Positions 1-11,934 of a stretch of 64,000 nucleotides of DNA are shown one piece after another; positions within the stretch are counted from its first letter, which is position 1; each line of letters begins with the position of its first letter. This DNA is from Kalaharituber pfeilii (Eukaryota; Ascomycota; Pezizomycetes; Pezizales; Pezizaceae). The translations under genes and the position numbers were made by a program. The notes beneath the pieces are model-generated. The model saw nothing but the letters and a program-made list of their open reading frames with translations. It did no database searches and had not been told where the DNA came from. The stretch lies in assembly GCA_015179045.1 (NCBI GenBank), contig WHUZ01000054.1:124001-188000 (forward strand), read 5' to 3'.

Positions 1-3000
1 TAGTCCGGATTGAAAGGTCAATCAGAAAAACACGAGAAAAAAGAAATTCGAAACACCGCGCAACAACGTACTACTTACTAAATCATTGCGCGCAAAGGCT
101 GTACAACTACAGTATAGTCGACGATACTTCACCACAGGGCAAGCGGTGTCTCCTCTACGAGGTGAAAATTTTTTTTCCCTGAAGGAAGTACGTAATGAAC
201 ATTTTGTTTGCGCTATGGGCATATATTTGATTTAACTGATGCTGAGGCATACAAGGCGGAAAGAAGGTATATTCATGTGAGATGGCGATGACACAACGGA
301 AATCATGTGGGGTCGCGCGTACTTGCGTTTCTACTTCTGATAATTGAGTTTGTTGATGCATATGATAGCAAATAGACAAAGCTGTTTTATTGTTGAATTG
401 TTTTTCTGTTTAATTAACCAGCTGTTGTCTATATTACCCCACAAATGTGCATGTGCAGCGGGGATATTGTCCCCGGTGTGTGGTATGCTCGGACCTGGAA
501 TAAAGTGTGGGGTAATAAGTCTCTGATAAGAACAAGCAACACAAAAGAGCAGGGCTCAGCATACGCAGCGTGACAACTTGGAACGAATTGATGCTTTGCT
601 GTTTGGAGAAACAATGTCAGGGCGGTACATATCCGGGGATTTCCTGCAAAAAGCGCAATCTTATCGCTGCCGCTGGGTCCATTGCGTATTCTGCCTTATG
701 AACTAATGCTCAAGCTTCATATGAGATGTGGTGAATATTATGATTGCATACCTCGCCCGCATAGTGTTTACTCTGATTGATGGCGTTTGGGTGACACGCG
801 GTGGGAGGGGTATGCAGTTAACCTTGACGAAACATGAACTAGTACTGAGTTCAAGTGAGTATACGTAATGATCATGAACGACTGCACACAAGCCGCGTGG
901 AGTGAAAATTGTTCATAAAATTTACCTATATAGTCACTTCAGTGATGAGCCAAGAACATCAGTTAAAGCTGGCCCCTATGATCTATTGGTTTCAGAAGAG
1001 GCGTTTGTAAACAAGTCACAGGTCTCAAGTCTCGTATCATGTATCATACGTAACTCAGCTAACATACTTAAAAACATGTGATACTCAATTGAGAGAACAT
1101 GCAGGTACTCGAGTACACGTCCCAATTGACACCCCAGCTGATTCGGACCGAACATTGTTGAAAACACATACGGTGATCAGCAAGGGGCCTATTGTATCAA
1201 TCGGAACCTACATTTCAGTCATCGATGGGTATGTGAGGAGATAATCACAGCCAGTTGTGTAAACATCAAATTAAAAGAAAAGTTTCTCTACATGTGCGCA
1301 TCCTGTGTTAACGAGATTAACCAATTACTCTACAACCCAAGCATATAATTAGGCTAAAGTCACTAGTCTCAGTACTATCCTATTCGCGCGTCATAATGGC
1401 ACTTAAGCTTATTGTATCTGAAGGTAAACATGTGATCGAACTTCCCCTGCAAACACCCACCTACGAAACTAGTTCGCATCACCATCTTCTCAAATAGATA
1501 TGAGCTCTATGTCCATCACAATTGGAAGTTGCTATCCAATCATAATTCCCGTTAAAGGCAAAATAGATAGAAGCAACCCGTCCCTGTTTTGTAAAGAGTT
1601 GTCCGCACTATTCCTATAAGTGGTGAAGTGAGGTACTGTCCCGAGCTGCTGGAGTGGTTACATACAGCGACCCGTAAAAGTCTTGGGGATTAGGCAATAT
1701 TGGGGTAAGTGTATCATGCAAGCCTAATCCCAAAACTTTTGACGGGTCACGATATTACACATAGAATACGTATACATTGAGACACTCGGCAACCCCACAA
1801 ATATACCCGGTGACGAGTCTCCGGGGCCCCTAGCTAGGTGTTCTGACACCGTGTCAATGCCAGTAGCTACACTTATCAATGCAAGTATATTTGACCTCGG
1901 ATATTGATCACCGCTAAAAGATTATTTCTATTTTGTGGACGTGTAAGATGCTTGTTATGTAATTCCAGATGTACAGAAACATAACGTCCAGTAAACACCC
2001 CCGCGCCCAAGTGTTCTTCTAACAATAGGCGGAGCACATGAAGTCTTCGGGTTCTCGGGCTTAACATGAGGCTACGGAATTCATACATGCTGACACGAGA
2101 GGATCCACTTTCAGATGCAGAACTATCGCTGTTCTGGATTAGCATAGCATGTGCAAGGAAGACGCTGTGTACGCTGAGTTCATGCCCCAAGCACTCGTAG
2201 AGTACAGAACCTCAAAATGCATGCCGCGGAATTAGTACAAATTATTGATGAGGATACTAGTAGCGCAGCATGGGCTGGGGCTTAAGCGCAGAGGGTGGTT
2301 CAAGGAAGACGCAAATACTAGACTGGGCAAAGTATAGGTCAAGGGTTGGTCGCCGAAGTGGGCGGCATTGTGGTTTGAGCCGCTCTAGGCCGAACGAATC
2401 GGATGAGGGTAATGATATGCTTCCTCTAAACAATTTTGACCAACCGGCAGAGTTTGTGAACTTCCCTGATTGGACTCCCAGTGTTAGTACCGAAGTCTGC
2501 AAGGTGACGGCAAAGCCGCACCGATTTAGGCGAGAAAGCCACGATATCGACAAATGAGGTGCAGTTGGTAGTATAAAAAAGCCTTAATTGAGTGGGGTGG
2601 CTACTTAATTCAAGGCTGCAGAATCCTTTGCAAAGCCTGGTTTGGCATGCTTATCAAGGTGAGATTTTTTTTATATTGAAAATTAATATTTCTAAGTTGA
2701 ATGTAGATTAATGAGATTGGATTAATCGGAGTAGGCGTCCGTACACGGATCCACATCACCTTATCAATTACCAAAACACGTGACGAATAAGGCTCTCAAC
2801 ATTCGCTACATGAAACCTTTGGGCCTGGGGCTTGTATGATGTAGTAATCTAAATTTTCCAGGAGCTCCTTCTATAGCAATTGAGATAGCTGCGCAAGGCA
2901 GCTTCCATAAGATACATATCTCGCTAACCAACACGATACATTTAGAGACTCATCTAATTTTCTGGGCAGACGTAATTTGGTATTTTTTGTAAAGTAGTTT

Positions 3001-5559
3001 CTTTACATAAAATAGTGACCTTAATGCGCAATTACTCTCAAAATGGGCCAAAATTGACTGCGCATGCTGCACTGAAGACTCGTTCCAATGCCAGGCTGCC
3101 AAATGGGTTTACTTATCTTTTTACAATGGGAATAATATTTCCAACTGTGCAGGTACACTCAACCGGCAAAGGCGTCTTGTCATTTCTGTTGTTGCTTGCA
3201 ATTTTATTACTTGCTACCTTACTACGATCAAGTTATTCAAAGCTGACTTTAAAGATTCCGTTAAACCATTTTCCGCTCACTCACAGTTTCCGCACGGGCG
3301 AACGTGATACCGTTAGATAGCTCCAGAACTCCATTCTCAATCTATGCTACTTGCAAAGTTCCAAGCTGCTCTGGGTTTGAGAAATCGCTGTGGGGTGAAA
3401 GCGTTAAAGTCAGCCTTGAATATCCTTATAACCTGCGACATTATCGATATCAATGGTAATTGATTAGAACCTGTTGCATGTGGCTTAGCCCTTAGAAGAT
3501 CTTGTGCTCGGACTCAGCCATTGTGTAACCAATCCTGAGTAGCCAACAGTACTAGCCAATATTGGATGTACTGAAGTAGTTCACAGTCAATGATGTGCGC
3601 CATAACTGTCTCACATCAGTATCATAGGACTTGCAGCTAGTTGATATCGTGCCAATACCGTCACAATAACTTTTTTTGCCATGTGTTGTCTCGCCAATGT
3701 TTTGACAGGCTTCATCTCAGTATTACCAGTATTCCAACGAATTGCCTGAATACATAATGTATGTATACGCAGATATTTGGCGTTCCTTCAGTCCCATAAT
3801 ATTAAAACAAGAATGGGACCATTAAATCTCAATATTCTGCTTACAGCTTTCAAGTGCGGAGACTATGGTATAACTGAACCCTGTAATGCTGTTAGCAACC
3901 TCGGTTTAAGGGTACACACCAGGCATGTGACCGCAGCTATACATGAATGCAACTTACGTCTAATGAAATCTGCGAAACTGTTGATTGAGTATGAGCAGGT
4001 TCACAACGAGGCTTAAGCCTTCCCAAATCGGGCAATGGGTAAGCGAAAGCGGGTTGAATATGATGCTGATGCAAAGCCCTTTGTAAGCAGGAGGTTCGAA
4101 CTAGTTTGCTAGTGTACATCCAGTCGTGTCACAGTACCAATCTTACAGTTTACAGTGTTAGTTCCATAGTTAGTGATAACACATTTTGCAGAAATGCCGC
4201 ATAATACCAATTTATTGCAATGAAATGGAGAAATTAACATATCAGCTGACATCAAGTAGGAACAGTTTGGCCGCTAACCGGAAAAATGCTTATGTTGAAT
4301 ATGGTGCGCAGGCAGAATGATTCTAGAAGCAAAATATTGATCGCAATCTGCTTTTGAAGGTCAGGTTGTGTAACGGTTTGTTCCGTGTAGTACCACAGAA
4401 CGATGCAATAATCCTTGTACGTAAAACTCAAGGCAGTTTGATAGGCTTCTAGAATACTACATCTCCAGTCTCGCACGAGATCCCGCTTATATCTACCAAG
4501 GCCAGAAACTTTGAAGGCGCCTATACCACAAGTCGGCAAGGCTTTGGTACAAATATATTGACAAATACAGACATGGATCTTACCAGGCGCAGACAGTACG
4601 CATTGTCTGGCACCTACGTTGTGAATCTTGAAGTATTCGCCGTTTCGAATGCAGAGGCGCGAGAACAATGCGGAGGTATGGCCGACACCATTTTAATTCC
4701 TAAAGGTTTTGTACCGTATCATTCGGAATCGACAATTCGGCTGTAGCAGTTTCCGTTACAATGCTAATTGACACTCGTATTCTATCCTCGTGTGCGGCAT
4801 GTCCCCTTCTAGATCTGTCCTTAAGCAAAGGTACTGATAGTGTGACGGCGAATGTAAGGCTAAACATACTCAGAACCAAGAACTTCTGGGCCTACGAGAT
4901 TGCCAAATCGCAAGTAACTTGGGAACTTTACCGGTATCACAGGTGAGAGAACGTTGTGTGACGTGTACTGCTGAATTTAATCTCATGCCCCCACAGTTTC
5001 TGGCTCGGCCTCATTTGGGCCCCACCTGATCCATAGATAGCTATGTAGTAGTCACTGTACAGGCAGACAGCTCGATCCCTCAACAATTTTATGGGCACTA
5101 CGTCTAGTGGACCAGGGCTCACATCCCACTAGGGTCAATGACAACTTTTAGCTAGAATACTGTCGGCTGAATTGTTTAGACAGTCTTGCTTGGGCTTCTG
5201 CGAGCACGTTCCTGAGATTATTCATATGAGGAGAAAGGTATATTCGCCCGCTCTATATCTTGGGAGCTCTCTTGCCTATCTATCTACATTTTCGTAGAAT
5301 TTACAGGCCTCTTTTATATCCTTCGACCCTTCTTATACATGCGTCTTCTCCCTTGGTTGTCCATTATTTTGCCGTTTTGGGTTCTTCCACTACGTTTCCC
5401 TTTTAGGTCTAGGGCAGGCTTTAGGAGCTAAATCCTTACAGTTCCCACAGCTGGGGTCGGATTACCTCTCTGTGTTAGGTACTTGACCTTCCTTGCCCTC
5501 AAATAGGTCACGTTAACTATCAAAACTTTTCCCAACGCAAGAAATGCTTTCGCATATTA
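1..5559. other. gene-poor stretch, no supported gene
   Basis: I see no convincing gene here. The open frames are short (at most 138 codons), have no recognisable domain and are often matched by equally long frames on the opposite strand. The only structure I can support is a small foldback element at 1665-1752. At 2257-2557 both strands stay open for about 95 codons, but neither product is recognisable. Confidence 0.6.
1665..1752. mobile_element. 88-bp foldback MITE with TA target site
   Basis: The ends are imperfect inverted repeats of about 30 bp. The left arm begins CAGCGACCCGTAAAAG. The right arm read on the minus strand begins TCGTGACCCGTCAAAAG, and both arms continue into a shared GGGATTAGGC block. 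The element is flanked by TA on each side (1663-1664 and 1753-1754), the target preference of Tc1/mariner transposases. It is far too short to code, so it would be a non-autonomous passenger. The arms differ by several substitutions, so the copy is not recent. Confidence 0.6.
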
Positions 5560-5751
5560 GTGATGTAGGTGGGGGCAAAGTTATAGGCCGTGCGGTCTAT
5601 TAGCAGGTAGGCTAGGGTCTGTATCCAACTTTGGGTGCAAAATTGTATTGAAATACCAGCAGGATCTCAACAGCGGGCTGGTCAGAAGCAATATCCAGCT
5701 CTGATCAGGTAGACTTTTCTCGCACGGCCATAACAGCCCCACCTGCATCAC
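5560..5751. mobile_element. 192-bp MITE with TA target site
   Basis: The left end reads GTGATGTAGGTGGGGGC and the right end, on the minus strand, reads GTGATGCAGGTGGGGC. The arms stay similar for about 35 bp through a GGCCGTGCG block, after small gaps. TA dinucleotides flank both ends (5558-5559 and 5752-5753). The element has no coding capacity. Its terminal sequence differs from the other elements in this window, so it belongs to a separate Tc1/mariner-type family. Confidence 0.6.
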
Positions 5752-5753
5752 TA

Positions 5754-6233
5754 AAGGCCTGTAACAAGTACACCTACCTATACCTTGATCTCATCTGAAC
5801 AGGTGCATTATAGTGATTAGTCAGCAGCAGCATATCAAGGTGTTATGTTGGTGTATGGGTGCTAAACTAGCACCCGAAATCTTCTTTTGGTCCAGTGGTC
5901 AGACTTTCAGTGTGGTCTCATGAGCTCGATATAAATAGAAATGGGTTAATGTAGTTAATCAAAACACCAGTTCGTGTATGATTTTGAGGATCCTTCTGTC
6001 TCTTGGATATAAATCAAGTAGAATCAGTTAGTTATGGCTAGCCGTGAACTTCATGCACATAATACTACCGTATAAGGGCTTAGGAGAAGATTGTGATCAA
6101 CTGAGAGAGTCGATATCTTTATTTCCTACTTGTTAGATACATTCAAAGAAAAAACGTGTATGGGAGTCAAGACCGTGCATCAAACATCCCCCTGCACCCT
6201 GCCATGGCCAAGTGCTACAAGCGGGGTTATGTG

Positions 6234-6269
<36 letters not shown>

Positions 6270-8082
6270 ATCCCCCTGCACGCGTCTGTTTAGGCAGGTA
6301 ACCTTGGATGGCGGTAAGAGCTGACTAAGAAGCACTTCACTTAGTCAACTACATCCCGCATTAGATATTCCACTTCAAGCCGCTGTTACCCCTCAAGCGA
6401 AAGAAGGACACTGAATATAAGGTGCGCATGACTACTTAAGGGTAACATCTAAGTCAGATTGTGCGTTGCGCGTTTTACAATGTTACCCTCAACTCTGTGG
6501 TCACTGTGTTTCAGTACTGCCAGAGCCTCCTGACGATGATGCATGTTCGAGCACACAAGCGTAATGTTAGTAGTATCAATGGTTTCAATAAGGTAACTAA
6601 GAACGTGCATGGACAATTTCACTTCAGATTTGTGGCGTATGCATGTGTTCACAGCTAGTGGCTGAACTAGTCTGGATAGCAGGCTGTATGATATCTGAGA
6701 AGTGGAGAAAACAGCAGCACACCGTATGGGGGGTGTCTGAAGTGATGAAGACCAAAGGGCCGGTCATGGAAGGAACTGGGCGGAATAAAGGAGTTCGCGG
6801 AGGAGGCGGCAGAGGCCTTGCAAGGAGGGTCATCGGACAGGCGGATAGATTTTTCATTTTGTACGGCGGTGTTTCTTCCACGATGCTAGCCATGCCTCTC
6901 CATACAAGTATCCTAGCAGGGTTGCTTACGAGTTTTGAACAAAAAAATAAAAAGAATAAAATTTCAAAAAACGCTTGTTTGCCATAGCAAAGATTGAGGG
7001 TAACACCCGAAATTACAGTAGGAATCAAGAAGCATGTAAGAAACATATATTTGATCATTTGTGTTATAACATGTTCATAAGTACCCTTACACCTAGAACA
7101 TGCCATTGTACTAACATTAAGAAGTTAGCTTCTCATGGAACAAAATAAGGCAATGGAAGAAGTTTTCGTGCGCTGAAGGCTTTAGCCATATGACACAACG
7201 TTGAATTCTTTTTAAGTCTTAATTGTCATATATGCGGAGAATTGTTTGTAACTTTTGGACTGCAATATCAATTTCATGTAATGATGGCCCTTTAAAATAT
7301 CATGTACTCAATAATTATATGGTTTTAGTGCCAGAAGGGTACATGCCTTTACTTTCTGAGCTCAGATCATGCAGTCCCATAGTCAATTTTTTCTGATGTG
7401 ATGTTGGTGACTTACGAACCAATTATTAACTCTGGCCCTTTTCTTCTGAATATGACCCATTTATGCATGGAAAGAACATGCTACAAGTGAAACGTTTTCT
7501 TGACTGTCCCAATCAGTGACAGGAGCAGGCTGCTGTGTCAATCGCTGTTCTCGTGCCCAGACTTTGCCAATCGCGCATGTAGCAAATGACCCCGGACACA
7601 GCTTGTAAGCAATTGGAGATATGTACAAGTATATACACAATTCTTGGATGCGTATGCATCTCGATAAATCCCAACGAATTCTTGAGCACCATTCCCCACA
7701 GGAGTCCTCTCTCCGGTGACGAAACATGGCACTACCGATGGAACAATATAAAAAGCTATACTATTAGAGGGTTGCAAACGAATTATCTTGGATCCTCAAT
7801 CGGAATAGATAGGGGCATCAAAGAAGAAAAGTAGCCAATAGGGCTAGTCATTCGGACCATTGTTTATGCAGCTCAGTCTAAAACAAATTGGGAAAGAAAG
7901 GAAAAGAAAATAAGATTAGGAAGAGAAAATAATGAGACGCAATTATGTAGCCAGCCAACAAATCCCGAAATTAAACAGGAGAAAAATTACACGAAATTCA
8001 TAGGATTCACCCAGCGGCTTTTGCGTCCTTATACGTCCTGCATGTCAAAACATCCATCATTATGTGACTCCGGTTAGTCACA
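5754..8082. other. gene-poor stretch holding a retroposon insertion
   Basis: Apart from the poly(A) insertion at 6198-6268, I find nothing supportable. The 6624-7106 minus-strand frame (160 codons) and the 6643-6987 plus-strand frame overlap each other and resemble no known protein. Confidence 0.5.
6198..6268 (+). mobile_element. 5'-truncated SINE-like retroposon, copy 1
   Basis: An insertion of about 39 bp plus a run of 32 A residues (6237-6268) is bracketed by a 16-bp direct repeat, AAACATCCCCCTGCAC, at 6182-6197 and 6266-6281. A target duplication plus a 3' poly(A) tail is the mark of target-primed reverse transcription. The insert body (from CCTGCCATGGCCAAG to GCGGGGTTATGTGA) aligns with the body of the insertion at 52637-52714, with about ten mismatches over 38 positions. 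The two are therefore copies of one family and not chance A-runs. Only the 3' end is present, so no Pol III boxes can be judged. Confidence 0.7.
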
Positions 8083-8745
8083 TTACATGAGAGCAAGGGC
8101 ACCAACCACAATTGCACCAAATAAGACGCTCTTCCCAATTTCCACCCTTTCTGCTGCGTTGCCACCGCCACCAAGGATAGAATTGTCTTCACTGTTATTA
8201 CCTCCAGTCTCTTGAGACCCAGCTGGGGTTGTCTCGGTCGCAGAACTGCCCTCTGTGCCTGAGGCATCGGTTTCCTCCTCACTTGCCGCTCCCGTGGTAG
8301 TCTCAGTTTCTGCACTGGATTCGGTTGTTGTTGGCGCGTCATCAGTCTCGAGCTTTTCAACTGCAGAGCTAGTCTTGGTGACCGTGCTCTTTGTAGGGGT
8401 ACTGGAAATATCTGCCGTCTCTTCGTCATCTCCGGAATTTGCGCAAAGTGTAGTAACTATTCCACCGTCCAGAATCCTTCGGAAAAGTGTATCTTGTCCG
8501 GCAAACGCTTGTCTGCACGCGAGCATAATATCTTTTCCAAGGGTATTGAGAGCATTGGTGCACTCCGTTGTGCACTTGCCGGAGGAGAATTGTTCCTTGG
8601 AGCATTCGGAAATCTCGCGATTATAGGTATCAAGACATCCCAAAGTGACTTCGTTCTTGTTCAAAGGAGAGATGTCCTCAAGAGAGATTGCCAGCACTGC
8701 AGGGATAGTGAGGAGCATCAAGGGAAGGTTGAGTTTGAATTGCAT
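8083..8745 (-). CDS. GPI-anchored cell-surface protein, Ser/Thr-rich
   Basis: A 220-residue protein with the layout of a fungal GPI-anchored wall or membrane protein. Residues 1-19 form a signal peptide (MQFKLNLPLMLL... ending at an ALA-type cleavage site). A folded N-terminal part of about 85 residues carries six cysteines, likely three disulfides. Then comes a Thr/Ser/Glu-rich stretch of about 85 residues suited to O-mannosylation. The C-terminus has a Gly/Asn-rich small-residue site followed by a hydrophobic tail (SVLFGAIVVGALALM), the usual signal for GPI transfer. An ATG five codons upstream (8760) is in frame, but 8745 places the hydrophobic core correctly. I do not recognise a named family; the six-cysteine head resembles many uncharacterised ascomycete surface proteins. 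No intron is needed. The upstream DNA (8930-9420) is unusually GC-rich. Confidence 0.85.
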   Translation of the reverse strand: MQFKLNLPLMLLTIPAVLAISLEDISPLNKNEVTLGCLDTYNREISECSKEQFSSGKCTTECTNALNTLGKDIMLACRQAFAGQDTLFRRILDGGIVTTLCANSGDDEETADISSTPTKSTVTKTSSAVEKLETDDAPTTTESSAETETTTGAASEEETDASGTEGSSATETTPAGSQETGGNNSEDNSILGGGGNAAERVEIGKSVLFGAIVVGALALM

Positions 8746-10148
8746 AATGATATCGATCACTTGGGAAAGTCCGGAACTTGCAATAGAGAAATTCAGGATG
8801 TAACCTAGACTGCTTCAAGCGGATTTCAAGAAGGAATGGCTGTCGACAGAAGCGGAGAATTCGCGTATGCGTTCGTGTGCTAGACAGTCGCAGGCTTTAA
8901 TAGAGAGTGAAGGAGTCAAAAGAGAGTGAATCAGTCCCGGATCCCTCTAAGCAAACAGAGAATGCGAGATTGTAACAGCGCAACGAATGGCCAGGGAATT
9001 AAGAGAGAGCGTGGTGCTGGAGAGATACGCAGCGAATTGAGGGAGTGAAGTGAGGGGAGAGGTGTTAAGAAGGAGGAAGCAGGGCAGCAGGCAGCGGCCA
9101 GGAAAGGAAACGGACCGAAAGTTCTCTGGGCGCGCACAGAAGGAGGCCGCGGCGGCCGTTGGGGCTGCCTGTTACAGGTGCTTGGGGAACGGGCGGCCAT
9201 CTCGCGCAGGTGCCCGACCACGCCAGATGCCAAGGGCCCCCCCTCGTCTTTCCGCACAGCCGACCACCCGCAGACGCCGCCCGCAGCGCATCATCTGGCA
9301 CAGCGAGCACACGCCTATCGAATGAGATGCGTGCGGCGACTGCGGCACCCCTGAGCGACATCCCTGCGCGTGGCGGGTTTTGAACTTCTGAAACGACGCT
9401 AAGCCTTGGCCTAAACGTCATCAAAATAAGGGAGTATCATACAGGGTCACCTACAGTATAGTATATACTAGCTACCGCCATTATGCATAAGACCAAACGT
9501 CGCCATAGCACAGCACTTCGCATCTTCTCCCCTCTTCGCAGCCTCGGCAAGAAGATTAGACAGCCATTGACTGGACGCGGCGAAGGTGAGCAGTGCTATC
9601 CTTCTCGGAATTCGATCAAATAGTGTTAGTTTTGTAGATGGTGTACGGCAGCGCCCATGCAGGTAGCGTCAACGTTGATTCTGGACATACTGTACTTCAG
9701 TATCTCAGCACTTCAAACGTCCTAGGAAAGCACACGCGTTCGTCCTTGGCAGTGGTTAGTTCCTCTCAGTCGAATTATTGTAATTACCGGACGAAGATCA
9801 GGATACTCCAGCCTCCCCCTCATCCTTCCAGATCTCACTACTTCACTAATTCACTGATTATCGACTCAGGCGGCGGCATTTCCGAAAGCAGTGTTAGTTG
9901 GCCTGCAGGATGGCAGTGCAAACTTACGTTACTCACTAACATGTTGATCAAACCCTTCACACTCTGTTGTATGTATTGTACAGTTACCCCCCAAAGGGCC
10001 CACCCGGTCTTCATTGTTGCAAACGCATCTTTCTGTGGCCAATGGAAGTTCGAAAAGGTCCGATAGACACCAAATGCCAAGCCAACCAATGTCCTGCTCA
10101 ATTGGTACCTCTATCTTAGTCTGGCATCTATCTAGACTTGGGTACGAG

Positions 10149-10162
10149 GCTAATCTAGATTA
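10149..10162. repeat. 14-bp perfect palindrome
   Basis: CTAATCTAGATTAG reads the same on both strands. It is followed directly by TCTCATGG, part of the TAGTCTCAT motif that recurs across the window. It is probably a remnant of the same foldback family. Confidence 0.5.
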
Positions 10163-10230
10163 GTCTCATGGTTTGCTAGACTACTAACACTACATGCACA
10201 TACGGTTTCAGGGGTGTGCACTCTAAGGAT

Positions 10231-10275
10231 AGTCTCATGACCAGACCTGTCTTCCAGCGGCTGGTTACGAGACTA
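10231..10275. repeat. short foldback with TAGTCTC ends
   Basis: The left arm TAGTCTCATGACCAG faces the right arm CTGGTTACGAGACTA about 15 bases later, giving a hairpin of about 15 bp with two mismatches. The arm sequence is the same GTCTCGTAACCAG motif seen at 14652-14746 and 24468-24503. Confidence 0.5.
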
Positions 10276-10540
10276 CAGTATTCCAGCGGTGCCGAATCAC
10301 CTTAGGTAACTGATTTCATACACATATCGACAAGGCCTCCTACCCTGAAGGCACCGCTCATGATCATTGAAGGATTTTGCAATTATCCTACTCGGTAACA
10401 ATACATGCGTTGGATTTTCTCATTTAGCTGCCACGGTTCCGGCAAAACACAACTGAAGGACCAGATGAAGTTGTACTTACCTACCAGACTAGCGTTATTT
10501 CCAGTTTAGAAGACCCCTTTCCCGTTATCTTCCCTAGTCT

Positions 10541-10565
10541 GGTTACTGCAACCAGACTATATCTT
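10541..10565. repeat. perfect 10-bp hairpin TAGTCTGGTT/AACCAGACTA
   Basis: TAGTCTGGTT and AACCAGACTA are separated by five bases. The same ten-base arm occurs singly at many other places in the window, for example near 25396, 26757, 36131, 40037, 53291 and 55579. Confidence 0.5.
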
Positions 10566-11934
10566 CAACTTTGACACTACGGACTCTTGAACATGACTTT
10601 CCGTCTAAACCTCTGAACCTAGGGTAATGCTCCTCCTCCCTCAGAGAGGCCTCTTCACCATCAGTCACGGCAAAGTCTCTAAGCTCGTTGATACCAGCAG
10701 TATTCAGTGCACGAATGTATGTGGCAGCGAGATTCACCGGGTGCACTGCTTCTCGGTCGAGTTCACCACGTTTATAGGCGTTATAGGCCTCTTTCCAGTG
10801 TCCAGCACACAGGCACCATTAAGAGTCAGGTTGCAGATTGGGAACCGTTTGTAGGTTATTGCCGCAGCTGGTCGTGTAGTCCAAAAAAGCTGGTGTGAGT
10901 CGAGCAGCAACTGTGATTTCCAATATCGTCTGGTTCCGTCTGTGTGTGCGAAGAGCGGAAATTAGCGAGTATATAACGACCGATTGACTGGGTACGGATA
11001 TCACAATATCCATCAACGAAAGAGACCAGTCACAGGAGAAGTGGAATACTGCTCGAGGGGGTTGTATACGTTGGCCTATAGTTCGAACTTGGGCCAGTAG
11101 ATTGAGATGTTACTATGCTTCTGGAGTGTACAATTGCGCTTTGAGCAATTATCATCTGAATTCTACAAGGGAACTGACTTACGGTAGGCCTAGAGCGCCT
11201 ATTGGACCTTCTCATGAAAGCCCCAAACATTTTATCAAGTGGTTTGTCCGGGCTGTTAATTTGAAGTGGTGTTCGCGAACATGAAAGTTGCGTGAGCAAT
11301 TATAGGCCGATGAGATTGCAAAAGCATGAATTTGATGATCATTAGAGGATTGACACGTTGTGAACTAAGGATGAGGTTCTCTGGATCTTCGTACCTTTGC
11401 ATGTAGAGGCAAATAAACCAATTGACGTACACTGGCCTAGGACGTCATATACGATAAGAGTCACAATTCAAAGTTTTTAGCCACGTGATATCGGGGTAGG
11501 CAAGCGCTAAGCTCACTTGTTAGTACTTGATGGCTTATGCAGCCGTCGATAGTGGCCTTAGAGAGGACTGAAACGCATACGGTACTCCGTTTGAGTTCTT
11601 TGATTATGCAAGTACCATACGCACTGGAAGACATACGACTTGAAGAAGCCTGAAGGATTAACTCATCGGCGTCTCAAAGGTGAATAACTTTCCAGACCCT
11701 TACCAAGTCGGGTTACGAGATTAACACCTTAACAGAGTAACAGCTACAGAGGTCATGAATGGCAATTGCAAGCGGTTCGAGACTGATTCTACCTGATTCT
11801 ACGCTATTTAATGAAGAGCCATTGAATGCAAAAAGAATGTAGCCAGCGACTTCGCACCCTAGTCAGCACTACAGGAATGTGACGGTTTCGGAAGCTTAGC
11901 CGCACTGTGGCGGAACATGTCAGCTACGTACTCC

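Larger units (their letters stand above)
8746..11934. other. intergenic stretch: GC-rich block and small palindromes
   Basis: 8930-9420 is clearly more GC-rich than its surroundings and keeps frames open on both strands. I read it as the promoter/5' region of the GPI-protein gene and not as coding. 10120-10570 holds several short foldbacks, entered separately. 10570-11934 shows only short frames and nothing I can name; it lies 3' of the orphan gene that ends at 11935. Confidence 0.5.

Noticed and set aside
2257..2557. 95- to 98-codon frames on both strands
   Set aside because: Neither is recognisable; it may be a transposon fragment, but nothing in the sequence proves it.
6624..7106. 160-codon minus-strand frame with several Cys
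   Set aside because: A 114-codon frame covers the same DNA on the other strand. There is no family resemblance.
8931..9424. Overlapping Arg/Pro/Ala-rich frames of up to 119 codons on both strands
   Set aside because: High local GC keeps all frames open. Composition is Arg/Pro/Ala noise with no domain. A promoter/5' region of the GPI-protein gene explains it better.
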